DNA from: CAVZAB01 sp963773155
Lineage (GTDB): Bacteria; Pseudomonadota; Alphaproteobacteria; Rhizobiales; Beijerinckiaceae
Assembly (NCBI GenBank): GCA_963773155.1
Contig: CAVZAB010000025.1
Span: forward strand, 1-64,000
Reading direction: 5' to 3'
DNA: 64,000 nt
Shown: one piece after another, positions 1 to 10,122 of the stretch
Layout: the number at the start of each line of letters is the position of its first letter
Numbering within the stretch: position 1 is the stretch's first letter
Translations under genes and position numbers: made by a program
The notes under the pieces: model-generated
Told to the model about the DNA's origin: nothing
The model's database searches: none
The model's input: only the letters and a program-made list of their open reading frames with translations

Positions 1-86
1 ATCTGAGCCCACAAAGATGCTCCGATTGGCGATCGACACACTCTTGCCAGCAGACGTATGCTCTGTCGGCAAAGGTTTGTCAATGC

Positions 87-643
87 ATGGAGCGGATGAA
101 GCGGGATTCCAGTCGACACGCACGGGGACTCCCCATCGGGAAGGCGCTCAAGGTCGAGCGCACCGTCGCCGGGGTCTCGCTGACGAAGGTCGCGGACGCC
201 GTGGGCATCTCCGCCGGCCAACTCTCGCGCATCGAGTCGGGCCAGCGCACGGCAAGTCCCGAGGTGATCGGGACTGATCCGAGCTGTCCTGCTCGTGGCG
301 CGTCCGCGCAGCACCTTGGACTCGATCGCCCAGCCGGGCCTCCGCCACGGCAGGTACCTGACCCTCCAGCAGCGATACGCAGGAATGGCTCCGCACTCCC
401 GAGGGTCGGACCGTCTACTCGGCCGTCGTCCAGCGAGCGACCGCCCTGCGGCGGCGGGGGCGCACTACGGCATCGCGGCCATCTTCGAGGCGGTCCTCTC
501 GCTACGACGCGGTGGTAGAGCTCGGGCCGGACGCTCCGGCGCCCAAGTCGAATAACGACTACCGATCGCGGCTGGCCCGCGACCTCATGGCCGACTTCCC
601 GCAGCTCCGAGGCTTCTTCGAGACCCGGACGTTGTCGGCATGA
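87..643 (+). pseudogene. XRE-family helix-turn-helix regulator, frameshifted
   Basis: Residues ~14-60 from the ATG at 87 form a clear XRE/Cro-type helix-turn-helix, including VADAVGISAGQLSRIESGQR. This is the DNA-binding fold of many actinobacterial and phage regulators. The reading frame is then lost. Coding-like text reappears in other frames as EWLRTPEGRTVYSAVV (~390-440), YGIAAIFEAVL (~470-498) and YDAVVELGPDAPAPKSNNDY (~503-562), ending at the TGA at 641-643. At about 499 one extra base would join two of these frames; other breaks need the opposite shift. The TGA overlaps the next ATG. Either one broken regulator or a fusion of two small genes is possible. Confidence 0.5.
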
Positions 644-797
644 ACGGCGTGTGGCTGGGCGGGTTGATCGCCCTCGTCGGCATCCTGATGGTCCTCAACC
701 GGGACCACGACCCCAAGCCTTACCCCACCTATCGAGTGACCCCGATGGAGGCCGGCGTGGCGTGCTGCCCGGCGGCATCCTCGGCGCGTTCCTCTAG
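640..797 (+). CDS. Small membrane protein, actinobacterial type
   Basis: The ATG at 640 overlaps the preceding TGA (ATGA), so the two are probably translated together. The protein opens with a hydrophobic helix (VWLGGLIALVGILMVL) followed by a short polar stretch. In the starting frame it runs to 837 with an unlikely Ser/Arg-rich tail. Skipping two bases at about 760, within a 5-base direct repeat (ggcgt twice), gives the more natural ending LPGGILGAFL and a stop at 795-797. I chose that end, but it is uncertain. No family was recognised. Confidence 0.4.
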
Positions 798-851
798 GTT
801 TGCCTGGCTGGTGGCGGCTGCCGTCATCCATCGCTAAGAGGAGGAGGAGAC

Positions 852-1314
852 ATGGTCCGAGTGAACCTCGACCGCCCGTGGGTACGGACGGACCTGCTCA
901 AGGTGGAGACGGCCACCATCCGCGATCGCGCGAAGCACATCGAGCGAGACGCCACCGTGACCCTGTACGCCCGTGGACCGCTCGGGCCGTTCCTCGCCAA
1001 GGTGGAGCAGCCCGACGCCCCGGAGTACGTCGTCGGGCCGTACGTGGCCGCCTACACCGCGGCCTGCTCCGCGCTGGGACGGGTGGAGGAGATGACCCGG
1101 ACCGAGGAGCAGGACATCCGCGAACGGGCCGCCGCCTACCTCTGGGCAGCCTACCCGCCGAGACGACCGCTACGTGACCGACAACCTCGATCTAGCGCGC
1201 GCCGACCGACGTGTGCTCCTGGCAGAGGTGGACCGGCTGCGCGGCATCGTCCGAGCCGAGGATGACCTCGCGGAGATGCAGGGCCGGGACTTCGTCCGGC
1301 GCTGGAACCGGTGA
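852..1314 (+). CDS. Conserved-looking small protein, frameshifted, unknown function
   Basis: The start is fixed by a very strong purine-rich ribosome site (gaggaggagga) just before the ATG at 852. The first ~100 residues are well-formed and coding-like (VNLDRPWVRTDLLKVETATI near the start). At about 1161 one surplus base moves the frame; beyond it the text continues as DNLDLARADRRVLLAEVDRL and ends FVRRWNR at the TGA at 1312-1314. The C-terminal part is probably a charged helix. No domain was recognised. Codon use is typical of high-GC Actinobacteria. Confidence 0.5.
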
Positions 1315-1323
1315 GGGCGACCG

Positions 1324-1586
1324 ATGGCTGACAAGACGTTCGAGGCTCGGGCGACTACGTCGAGCGTCCCGGAGCTGGATCGCTCCGTTCGACGAGTTGT
1401 TCGCGCGGGCGGCCGCTCGTCACCGCGGACGTCCGGACGTCCGACTCGGGCCTGCAGGACGTCCAACGGGTGCTCGTCCGGGCCGCGGCGTATCGGCACC
1501 TCGACGACCCTCACCCCGGCGTCGGGCAGTCCTGGATCAAGGCCCTGCCGGGCGCGACGTGCGTGCGCCAAGGGCTCCGAAGCTAG
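1324..1586 (+). CDS. Short actinobacterial-type ORF, frame disturbed, unknown function
   Basis: An ATG at 1324 follows the previous stop by nine bases, as in a compact operon. The coding-like part lies in the frame that ends at the TAG at 1584-1586 and includes DSGLQDVQRVLVRAAAYRHL and GVGQSWIKALPGATCVRQGL. The ATG is in another frame, so a base is missing or two are extra at about 1345. No family was recognised. The product would be about 85 residues. Confidence 0.35.
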
Positions 1587-1694
1587 AGAACGCCGAGACC
1601 GCGCGCGTGGGGCCGGGCGATCGCTCGCTCGGCATCCTCGTCGTCAAGGGCATTGCCACGTCCAGCGAGATCGACGTCCAAGCGGCCGACTCAT

Positions 1695-1730
1695 CGGGAG
1701 CCGCAGCCATCCCCCCGGCTGCGGCTCCCG
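1695..1730 (+). terminator. GC-rich hairpin, probable terminator of the high-GC segment
   Basis: Arms of 14 bases (left core gggagccgcagcc at 1696-1708, right core ggctgcggctccc at 1717-1729, plus the flanking C-G pair) enclose an 8-base loop. There is no T tract, which is usual for actinobacterial terminators. It lies about 110 bases after the last coding-like stop, which fits termination of the small operon. Confidence 0.6.
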
Positions 1731-1860
1731 TCCCCGACGAACCGTGGAGCGAAGGCCCGCTCGAGGTGTCCGGCGCGGCCTTCCTCGGCTCGGGTGCATC
1801 GAAGACGGACGGAGAGCTGCGGACGCTGGCCGACGGCTGCATCTTCGGCAACTTGTGCAT

Positions 1861-2277
1861 TAACCGTAGTCATTAACCAAAAAGTGTCCAGGTTGATTCT
1901 TGGATCAGAAAGATCAACGAGGGCTCGCGGGCTGTGATGCTGGCCTGGAACCAGCAAGAAATGGTTAAGTTTTTCTTTATTAAGAGGGCTGATGATGAAT
2001 GTGACGAATTGCACGCTTGAAACCTCTGAAGCCTGGCCTTCAAACCTCCTGACGCCATCAATTCTTCTCTGAGGCCGGACGCAAGACCTTCTGATAGCCC
2101 GAAGAGTCAAAAAATATGTCGACAGGCACTTCGAAAATTTTCTTCTGAGAAATTAGGCCGCATTTGGAGACAGTTTTGCTTCTTCCGCCGAACAAGTTGT
2201 TCACGGGGATGCATTAAGGTTCTAAGCAAATGTGGAAGTGCCTCCTTGAAATACTTGGAATTTGACGGAGTGTATTA
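1861..2277. other. AT-rich non-coding leader upstream of the lyase gene
   Basis: No convincing coding sequence is present. Composition is much more AT-rich than on either side. The last bases hold a GGAG ribosome site eight bases before the lyase ATG. A promoter for the lyase/type I secretion genes is likely here, but I cannot pick out reliable -35/-10 boxes. Confidence 0.5.
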
Positions 2278-5200
2278 ATGGCTACCCAGACTACTAGCTT
2301 GCCGAATATTTCGGGATTCACATCGCTGACGGATAATTGGAACACGCCGATCAGCGTCGACAATCAGCCGTTTTATTTGGAAAACGCGAATGTCAACGGG
2401 AACGCGCCCTGGGCCATTACCCAACTCGATCCACAGACGCTCCAGTTCACGCTCAAACCAGGTGACACCTGGCAGGATGATGGTAGCCACCGAACTGAAA
2501 TCGCTGGAAACTCAATGCCGGGTGGTAAGCCAATTGACCTTTCCTACCAGTTCAAAGTGGAACCAGGGGCAGCGATTAATGTAGGGGATTGGACGGCGAT
2601 AGGTCAGTTTCATTCGGATGAGAGTTTTGCTCAACCCAGTGTTCCCTATCCGCCATTTGCTTTTCAGATGACCGGTCCCAACGGCTCCGGGCCGGGAGAT
2701 TATTTGGCTATTGCCGCCGAGTATGCGCTGCCAGGCCAGAAAGATGCCCAGCCCATCACGAACGGCTCGTCCGATTATATCTATGTGTCTCCAACTCCTA
2801 TTGTCCGCGGCCAATATCAAGACGTCCATGTTGAAGCCAATTTCCAGGACAATTCATCCGGGTTTTTAGAAGTTTGGATTAATGGTGTTCAGGTTGTCGA
2901 TTACCATGGCCCGCTCGGCTATTACGGTAACCCGGTTTACTGGAAAGAGGGCATTTATCAGGACCCAGCAAACACGACCCAAACGCTGACGGTGGACTAT
3001 AAAAATCTTTCGATTGCCAATACCCCGTCGGCTCCTTCGATTGTTGGGGATGTTGCCAATGGCAATTCCGCTTCGTTGACCGGCACTGCCGAGGCCAACA
3101 GCACGGTGACCATCTTTGATGGGGCAACACAATTGGGCACAGCGCCGGTCAAGAGCGACGGCACCTGGACCTATCAGACTGGGGCTCTGTCGAACGGCAG
3201 CCATGCATTGACGGCAATTGACAAGGATGTGGCCGGTCAAACCAGCGCCGCGTCAGCTGTTTCCAATGTTTCAATCGGTTCGCAGACCCCGCCCGTCACC
3301 CCGCCGGTCACCCCACCGGTTACACCGCCTCCACCGCCCGTAAATCCGGTCGCGGCGCCGACGATCACCTCATTTTCACCGGACAGCGGCGTGGTTGGCG
3401 ACGGCATCACCAGTGCAACCAATCTGACATTGGCCGGCACGGCCACCGCGAATAGCACAGTGACGGTTTTCGACGGTAGCGTCCAACTCGGAACAACACT
3501 GGCGGATTTCGAAAGGAGCCTGGTCTCTTCCAACCGGCACATTGAAGAGCGGAGCGCACGCATTTTCGGCGACCGATACGGTTTCGGGCACCGCCAGTGT
3601 GGCCTCGGCGGCGCTGAATGTAACCGTCGACTCCCATGTGCCAGCCGCTCCAATAATCGCCAATGACACGATTGGTTCGACCAATAAGGTTACCCTGACA
3701 GGGACGGCCGAGGCCAAGGCAACTGTGACGGTCTTTGACGGATCGTCGAATATCGGCACGACGACTGCGGACGGCACTGGAGCGTGGAGCTTTACGTCAG
3801 CCAGTCTGAGCAATGGCACCCATCCCCTTTCTGCGACACAGACGGATGCTGCCGGCCTGACCAGTGCGCTTTCGCAAGCCGTCGACCCAGTTATTGGGTC
3901 ATCACCGCCGCCGGCTCCACCGCCGCCGGCTCCACCGCCGCCGGTGTCACCGCCGCCGGCGCCACCGCCTGTTGTTGCCCCGCCGGCTTTGACATCATTT
4001 TCTCCCGACAGCGGCATCATTGGCGATGGCATAACCAATGTGACGCATCTTACGCTCAGCGGTTCAGCTGCGCCGAACAGCACGGTGACGGTCTTTGACG
4101 GCGCCGCGAAATTGGGTAGTGCCACGGCCAACGCTTCTGGCGCTTGGAATCTACCGACGGTTCTTAACGACGGGACGCATTCTCTTACGGCAACAGAAAC
4201 CGTCTCAGGAACAACCAGTAAGGCTTCGGCCGCCCTAAAGGTGACCGTCGATTCTCATGTTCCGGCCGCTCCCATTATCAGCAGCGACGTCGTCGGTTCG
4301 ACAAACAAGGCCAGTCTGTCGGGAACGGCGGAAGCCAATGCGGCTGTTACCCTTTATGACGGTTCGACCAAGATCGGCAATGTGAGTGCCGATGGCACTG
4401 GTGCGTGGAATTTTACAACGGCCAGCCTTCTCAATGGGACGCACGTCTTAGCTGCGACGCAGACAGACGTTGCCGGGACGACCAGCGCTCTCTCCAAGGC
4501 AAGCAATCCGACGATTGGTTCCATTCCAACACCGGTTCCCGTTCCGAATCCGGGCCCAGTTGTTGTGGCGCCACCGACCTTAACCAGATTTTCTACCGAC
4601 ACTGGGGTGGTCGGTGATCATATCACCAATGCGAATATTATTACGCTCAGCGGGAGGGCCGCGCCAAACAGCAAGGTCGCGGTGGCCGACGGTTCGACCA
4701 AGATCGGCACTACGACCGCCGATTCGAGCGGGCATTGGAGCCTTACGACGGCGAAGCTCGCCGACGGTCAGCATGCCTTTACCGCAACAGATACTGTTTC
4801 CGGCGTGACAAGCGCGGCGTCCAATGCTCTTCCTTTGATAATTGACACCAAGGCGCCGGGGATACCATCGATTACCTCGAACAATGTTCATGGGCACTCA
4901 ATTTTTCTGCACGGTGCGGGCGAGGCCAACAGCAGCATTTCCGTGTTCGAAGGTACTCATAAACTTGGTTCGACTACCGTCGATGCGAACGGCGCGTGGA
5001 CCCTCTCAAGCGGGCCTCTCAGCGACGGCGCTCACCTCTTGACGGTTGTCGATACGGACGCGGCAGGCAACGCTAGCAAGTCTGCCACGGTCAGCTCAAC
5101 CATAGGGGCGGCGATCGCGCCGAACATCCCCTCGATCACAGGCGTAGATTCGCCGGGCGAAAAATCGACAGGCAATGCATCTGCAGAGACGACCGCTCAT

Positions 5201-5776
5201 ACGGCCACGCTGGACGGCACGGCGGACAAATCAAGCGCCGTCTCGATCTTCGACGGTGCGAAGCTCCTCGGCATGACGAGTGCGGATAGCAACGGGAATT
5301 GGCACTTTGCCGCGAATAATTTGCTCACCGGTACGCATGTTTTCACCGCGGCTGAGAAAGTTGGCGGGCAAACGAGTGGCCCGTCGGCTGCTTTTTCACT
5401 AACTGTCGACGCGGCAAGTCCTTCGACGACGCCGACCACGTCGGATACTTGGGTCAAGAGTCTGACGGGACTATTGTCGAGCGTCGACAATTTGACGAAA
5501 TCCGTAGCACCTATTGGCGGCGGTGGTGCCTCGACCAATCTGAGCCAGGTTAAATCGTTCAATTTCCAGCCTGGGGCGAATACACAGCTTGGCACGAGTA
5601 TGCAAAACGTTACTGGAGCGCATTCGCTCGATGCAAACTTGCAAATGTTTGCCGATGCGATGAATCACGCGTCGGTCACAGCGGCCGACACAACGACCGC
5701 CGGGCCGGCTATCGATGCCTCCGGCCTGTCCCATTTGACCAAGATTACGGCTGGCGCGGAGTTTCATTTCATTTAA
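2278..5776 (+). CDS. Giant type I-secreted polysaccharide lyase with eight Ig-like modules (one frameshift)
   Basis: The N-terminal ~240 residues look like a jelly-roll polysaccharide lyase of the heparin-lyase-like group (Pfam Polysacc_lyase), with landmarks HRTEIAG, GDWTAIGQFHSDE, VEANFQDNSSGFLEVWINGV and YWKEGIYQ. About eight bacterial Ig-like modules of ~90 residues follow, separated by proline-rich linkers at about 3283-3360, 3899-3985 and 4520-4575. There is no N-terminal signal peptide and no RTX nonapeptide. The C-terminus ends in a hydrophobic tail (GAEFHFI), as in PrsDE-type substrates, and the exporter genes follow directly. One surplus T within 3507-3509 breaks the frame; skipping it gives a continuous protein of ~1165 residues. 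Inferred role: cleavage of the organism's own EPS outside the cell. Confidence 0.8.
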
Positions 5777-5846
5777 TTGAATCCAAGCACAAAAATGCTA
5801 CCTGCCGGAGCGGCTTACTGGGCGTTTCGAAACTTGTGAGACTTCC

Positions 5847-7597
5847 ATGAGCGTTCGCCGGCCGGTAGGGCTAAAATCCGAGATAGAACAAGCGCTTGGC
5901 CTATGTAGGCGGGCGTTTGTTGGCGTTGCGTTTTTCAGTGGCATGAGCAATATCCTCATGCTGACCGGCTCGATGTATATGCTCGAATTGTATGATCGAG
6001 TCTTGCCGAGCCGGAGCATACCGACCCTTGTCGGGCTTTCGATCGTGGTGGTGATCTTGTTCGCCTTCCAGGCCGGGCTTGACATGGTACGAGCGCGTAT
6101 CATGGGGCGGATCGGAATGGCCCTCGACGAGGCGCTGTGCGTTCGGGTTTATGACGCTATCGTGAGATTTCCGCTCAAGGCGAACAGCGGAAGTGGCGGG
6201 TTGCAACCGCTGCGCGATCTTGACCAGCTACGAACCTTCCTTGCGAGCACCGGTCCGATCGCTCTATTTGATTTGCCATGGATCCCGCTCTATCTCGGGC
6301 TTTGCTTTCTGTTTCATGTCTGGCTCGGTATGACCGCCCTGTTTGGCACACTCGTGCTCATTGCCGTCACCTATTTGACCGAGGTCAAAACACGCCAACC
6401 CGTCAAGGAAGCCGCAGAGTATGGCCAGCTTCGCAACGGGTTGGCAGAAGCGGGGCGGCGCAATGCGGAAGCGCTTTGGGCAATGGGAATGAGCCGCCGG
6501 TTGAATCAAATATGGACCGAGATCGAATCGCAAATATCTTGCGCAATCGGCACGTGCCAATGACGTCGCCGGCGATCTTGGCTCGCTCTCCAAAGTCGCG
6601 AGGATGGCCTTGCAATCGGCTGTTCTCGGCGTTGGCGCCTATTTGGTTATCCAGCAGGAAGCAACGGCCGGCGTAATGATAGCGGCCTCGATCTCTGGCA
6701 GGTCGAGGACTGGCGCCAGTGGACCTCGCCATTGCCAATTGGCGCGGGTTTGTTGGTGCCCGGCAGAGCCGGGAGCGCCTTGAAAAGCTCCTGGCGCTAA
6801 TGCCAAAGGAGCCGGAGCCGATGGAGCTGCCGGGTCCCTCGAATTCGCTTGCCGTTGAATCAATCGTCGTTCTGCCGCCAGGCTCGGCCACGCCGGTCGT
6901 CAACGACGTATCCTTTAGTCTTAAGCGGGGCCAGGCGCTCGGCGTGATTGGACCGAGTGCGTCCGGCAAGTCTTCGCTGGCCCGAGCCCTAGTCGGCGTG
7001 TGGCAGCCGATGCGCGGCAAAGTGAGGCTTGACAGCGCGGCGCTGGATCAATTCCCCACGGAGGGACGCAGAAAGCACATAGGCTATCTGCCCCAGGACG
7101 TCGAATTGTTCGAGGGAACTGTCGCACAGAACATCTCGCGCTTTTCCGAGGACGCCTCGTCGGGGCAGATCGTCGCCGCCGCTCATGCAGCAGGCGTCCA
7201 TGAAATGATCCTCCGCCTGTCCGGTGGCTACGAGACCAGACTCGGAGAAAATGGCGCTGCACTTTCTTCCGGTCAGCGCCAGAGAATCGGGCTTGCCAGG
7301 GCGCTCTACGGCGACCCCTTTTTCGTCGTTCTCGACGAACCGAATTCGCATCTCGATGCGGACGGCGACCAGGCCCTGACGCAGGCAATATTGCACGTCC
7401 GGGCTAGGGGCGGCATAGCGATTGTTGTTGCCCATCGGCCGAGCGCCCTCGCTGGAGTTGATCAATTGCTGGTCATGCATTCCGGAAGGATTCAGTTTTT
7501 TGGGCCTAAGGAGGAAGTTTTGGAAAAAGTTTTGAAACCCGCGACGGCCCCAACTCTGCCATTCCGGGTCGTCGCAGAGCGGCAGGGAGGGGCATGA
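5847..7597 (+). CDS. Type I secretion ABC transporter, PrtD/PrsD-like (two frameshifts)
   Basis: This is the inner-membrane ATPase/permease of a type I secretion system. The N-terminal membrane domain begins MSVRRPVGLKSEIEQALGLC and carries the usual transmembrane helices. The nucleotide-binding domain has Walker A (GPSASGKSS), the signature LSSGQRQRIGLARAL, Walker B (VVLDEPNSHLD) and the switch histidine (VAHRPS). The frame is broken twice, each time by one extra base: at 6525 (after WTEI, resuming NRKYLAQSARANDVAGDLG) and at 6694 (AASI, resuming LAGRGLAPVDLAIANW). Corrected length is ~580 residues, normal for the family. Its stop overlaps the next start as ATGA. It most likely exports the lyase encoded just upstream. 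Confidence 0.85.
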
Positions 7598-9066
7598 TGA
7601 TTCCGAAATGGTCGAGGGCCTTTCAGGATTGGGCCGCTGCGGTCATCTCGAAGAAGCGTAGTGTTGCTAAGACTTTTGCTGCGGCGGCGTCTAGACGCCC
7701 TGGGACGCTCAACGCGACTTTGTCGTCGATGCCCGCTCTCTCCTCGCTGTTGAAGAGCGCAGCCGATACACCTGTTCATCAGTCGATACACCGCCATCTT
7801 ATTGCCGGCGTCGTCTTGTTCGGTGGCGTTAGCTTTGGCGTCGGCGGCTGGGCTGCGACAACCCGACTGGCAGGTGCGATAATCACGTCCGGATTTCTGG
7901 TTGTTGAGACGAGTGCAAAGAAGGTCCAACACCCGACCGGCGGCGTGGTCAGCAAGATCGAGGTTCGGGAAGGCGATCACGTCGAGGAAAACCAGGTACT
8001 GCTGCGACTTGATGCGACACAGACACTTTCGCAATTGTTGATGGTTTCGAAGAGCCTCGACGAATTGCAGTCGCGCCAGGCTCGCTTGGAGGCTGAGCGC
8101 AACAGTGAAGATGAAATGATCATCCCGCCGGAGCTGCTTGCGCGTGCTGGACCCAAATTTCCGGATGCCGCGCGAGCCGTTAACGGGGAGCGTAACCTCT
8201 TCGAGCTTCGCAGGGCTGCACGAGCCGGGCAGAAATCTCAGCTGAAGCAGCGTATCGCGCAACTCGAAGATGAGATCAAGGGGCTCGTAGGCCAGACGGA
8301 GTCCAAGAAACAAGAAATGGATTTCATCAACCGCGAGCTGCAGGGCCTCAACGACCTTTGGCGCAAGAACCTCGTTCCCATTAGCAAGGTGACGGCCCTC
8401 GAGCGGGACCGCGCGAGATTGGAAGGTGAAACAAGACAATTGAACGGCACTATAGCCCAACAGAGAGGAAAAATTGCCGAGACAGAGCTGCAGATCTTGC
8501 AAGTTGATGAAGACCTCCGCAGCGAGGTTGCTAAGGACCTTTCCGATGTGCGCTCAAAGATTGTCGAACTTACGGAAAAGAAGGTTGCCGTGGAGGATCA
8601 ATTCCGGCGGATCGACCTCAAGGCGCCACAAAGCGGCACGGTCCATCAAATGAAGGTTCATACCATTGGCGGAGTGATCGCACCCGGTGACACCATTTTG
8701 GAAATAGTGCCTGACCGGGATTCCCTGCGGGCAGAAGTCAGAGTTGCGCCTCAGGATATCGACAAGGTGCGACCTGGGCAGGCTGCGGTGCTTCACTTTT
8801 CGGCTTTCAATGCCCGCACAACACCCGAGATCAAGGGAGAGGTCAGCCTTGTTTCGGCCGATATCAATCAGGATCAACGCACCGGCATGAATTATTATGT
8901 TGCGCGTCTTACGCCCGATCCTAAGGATCTTGAGCGGCTCGGCGGCCTCAAGTTGATCCCGGGGATGCCTGTCGAGGCCTTCATTCAAACCGGCGAAAGA
9001 ACCGTACTATCCTACCTAATGAAGCCCCTGCACGATCAATTATCGCGCGCCTTCAAGGAAAAATAG
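7594..9066 (+). CDS. Type I secretion membrane fusion protein, HlyD/PrsE-like
   Basis: This periplasmic adaptor of 490 residues links the inner-membrane ABC exporter to an outer-membrane TolC-like channel. It has a cytoplasmic N-terminal tail, one transmembrane helix at residues ~68-92 (HLIAGVVLFGGVSFGVGGWA), a biotinyl-lipoyl-like half motif (VQHPTGGVVSKIEVREGDHV), a long coiled coil at residues ~140-315, and the returning lipoyl half and beta-barrel (RIDLKAPQSGTVHQMKVHTI). The ATG overlaps the ABC gene's stop by four bases, showing translational coupling. No TolC gene lies in the window, so a housekeeping copy is presumably shared. Confidence 0.9.
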   Translation: MMIPKWSRAFQDWAAAVISKKRSVAKTFAAAASRRPGTLNATLSSMPALSSLLKSAADTPVHQSIHRHLIAGVVLFGGVSFGVGGWAATTRLAGAIITSGFLVVETSAKKVQHPTGGVVSKIEVREGDHVEENQVLLRLDATQTLSQLLMVSKSLDELQSRQARLEAERNSEDEMIIPPELLARAGPKFPDAARAVNGERNLFELRRAARAGQKSQLKQRIAQLEDEIKGLVGQTESKKQEMDFINRELQGLNDLWRKNLVPISKVTALERDRARLEGETRQLNGTIAQQRGKIAETELQILQVDEDLRSEVAKDLSDVRSKIVELTEKKVAVEDQFRRIDLKAPQSGTVHQMKVHTIGGVIAPGDTILEIVPDRDSLRAEVRVAPQDIDKVRPGQAAVLHFSAFNARTTPEIKGEVSLVSADINQDQRTGMNYYVARLTPDPKDLERLGGLKLIPGMPVEAFIQTGERTVLSYLMKPLHDQLSRAFKEK

Positions 9067-9146
9067 GTTAGCCTGCTTCGCAAAGCGACGCGGTTTTTCA
9101 GGTCGTTGGCAGTTGGGCATTTTCTTCGGTGCTGAGCTTGGTGTTT

Positions 9147-9954
9147 TCATTGATCCAGGAAGACAATTCGACGAATTCCACGGCTTTGTGCGAGCGCAAA
9201 AGAGTCGAATATCTCGTTGCAGACACGCCAAATCGCTTCGTCGTGATCCAGATGGTGCGTGAGAAGGCCGATCGGCGCGCTGGTGTGTTTGCCAGAGTTC
9301 CTCCTGGCTCGCAATTGACGGACAATATTGGTGGAAGTGATTCGGCTGTCTAGGGCGGTTCTCTCGACCCAGTCAATCGGATCGACGTGTACGTCAATCC
9401 GGGGGACCTGCGCCAATCGAGGCATAATAATCCCAACACCGGAGTTAAACCGGGCCTGGAGATCCGACCCATTGCCTTTCGTAGGTGCTAGGCATCGAGG
9501 AAAAGGCGGCAAATCCAATTTGCGGCAATGCTCGAGTGAATGCGAGGGTGGCACGATTAAATGGCGGGACGAATATCGGCTGCGGCGCATTGAAGCTATG
9601 GGTGAACGAGGCGTAGGCCCTCTGCGCATCCTCGACTAGACTGGCAAGCGGCCGATCGCGGCCAAATTCGGCGGGTTTGGTTCGCGGGCCATAATTGACA
9701 TGTTTCCAGCCATGGCACATCGGGTGAAAATGGCTATGTCCCGTCGCCACAAAATTTCGGAGATTTTCGCGTAGCTTGCCGGGAACTATCGCTAGCCCGA
9801 CAATGATGTTGTGCTGGGAAGCAAGGTTCTGCAGCCGTTCTAGTTGTGCCGTCATTTCGTACGCATCGTCGTCGCGGACCCAGAATCTGGCGCGCAATCC
9901 GCGCTGACCCCAGATATCCAGCTCTTGCCGCACTGGATCCCAATGATCGTCCAT
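9147..9954 (-). CDS. Polysaccharide deacetylase-family protein (frameshifted)
   Basis: This ~270-residue protein resembles NodB-fold polysaccharide deacetylases. The N-terminal half has ARFWVRDDDAYE, in which the Asp pair is the likely metal/catalytic Asp, then GHSHFHPMCHGWKHVNY with several metal-ligand-like histidines. The C-terminal half reads VPRIDVHVDPIDW and PIGLLTHHLDHDEAIWRVC. The halves are in different frames; one extra base at about 9481 accounts for this. It is convergent with the secretion operon and is preceded by a tiny gene whose TAA overlaps this ATG. Inferred role: removal of acetyl groups from the EPS or its precursors. Confidence 0.7.
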
Positions 9955-10122
9955 TACGGCTCCAATGCCCGTTGTTGCCCAGTCTGTCTCGACCGAGCTA
10001 TTTCGCTACTGCCTTGGCTGTAGATGTACTCAAGGTAGCGCACCAATTCCTCTTCGCTTTGTCCCCGCGTGAAATGCCGTCTTCCGCAGCGATCCTGTGA
10101 TTTTCACAATCAGACGTTCCAT
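9954..10122 (-). CDS. Tiny gene translationally coupled to the deacetylase (frameshifted, unknown)
   Basis: The ATG at 10122 opens MERLIVKITGSLRKTAFH. After one surplus base at about 10068 the frame continues RGQSEEELVRYLEYIYSQG and ends RALEP at the TAA at 9956-9954. That stop shares its last base with the deacetylase start (TAATG), which is the main reason to accept it as a gene. The product is ~56 residues, amphipathic and charged, with no signal peptide. I do not recognise the family. It could be an accessory subunit or a coupling leader for the deacetylase. Confidence 0.45.

Larger units (their letters stand above)
1..1860. other. High-GC actinobacterium-like segment, foreign to the rest of the contig
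   Basis: By eye this stretch is close to 70% GC, with strong G/C third-position bias, short overlapping ORFs, a GGAGGAGG ribosome site at about 840-848 and a GC-rich hairpin terminator near 1712. The sequence from about 1870 onward is AT-rich and continues into alphaproteobacterial genes. None of the ORFs here resembles anything downstream. The content (XRE regulator, small membrane protein, short helical proteins) suits an actinobacterial genome or an integrated element or phage of one. Whether the join is biological or an assembly chimera cannot be told from sequence alone; I favour a chimera. Confidence 0.6.

Noticed and set aside
1537..1860. Minus-strand ORF in the high-GC segment
   Set aside because: It overlaps the GC-rich hairpin and has no ribosome site; its openness reflects high GC content.
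3507..3509. Programmed frameshift in the lyase gene
   Set aside because: No slippery heptamer or downstream pseudoknot is evident and seven other genes show the same one-base excess, so a consensus error is simpler.
3899..3985. CRISPR-like repeats
   Set aside because: The repeats are contiguous, in frame, and encode a proline-rich linker; there are no spacers or cas genes.
7492..8502. Minus-strand ORF of 336 codons
   Set aside because: It is opposite the coiled-coil region of the membrane fusion protein and has no motif or start signal.
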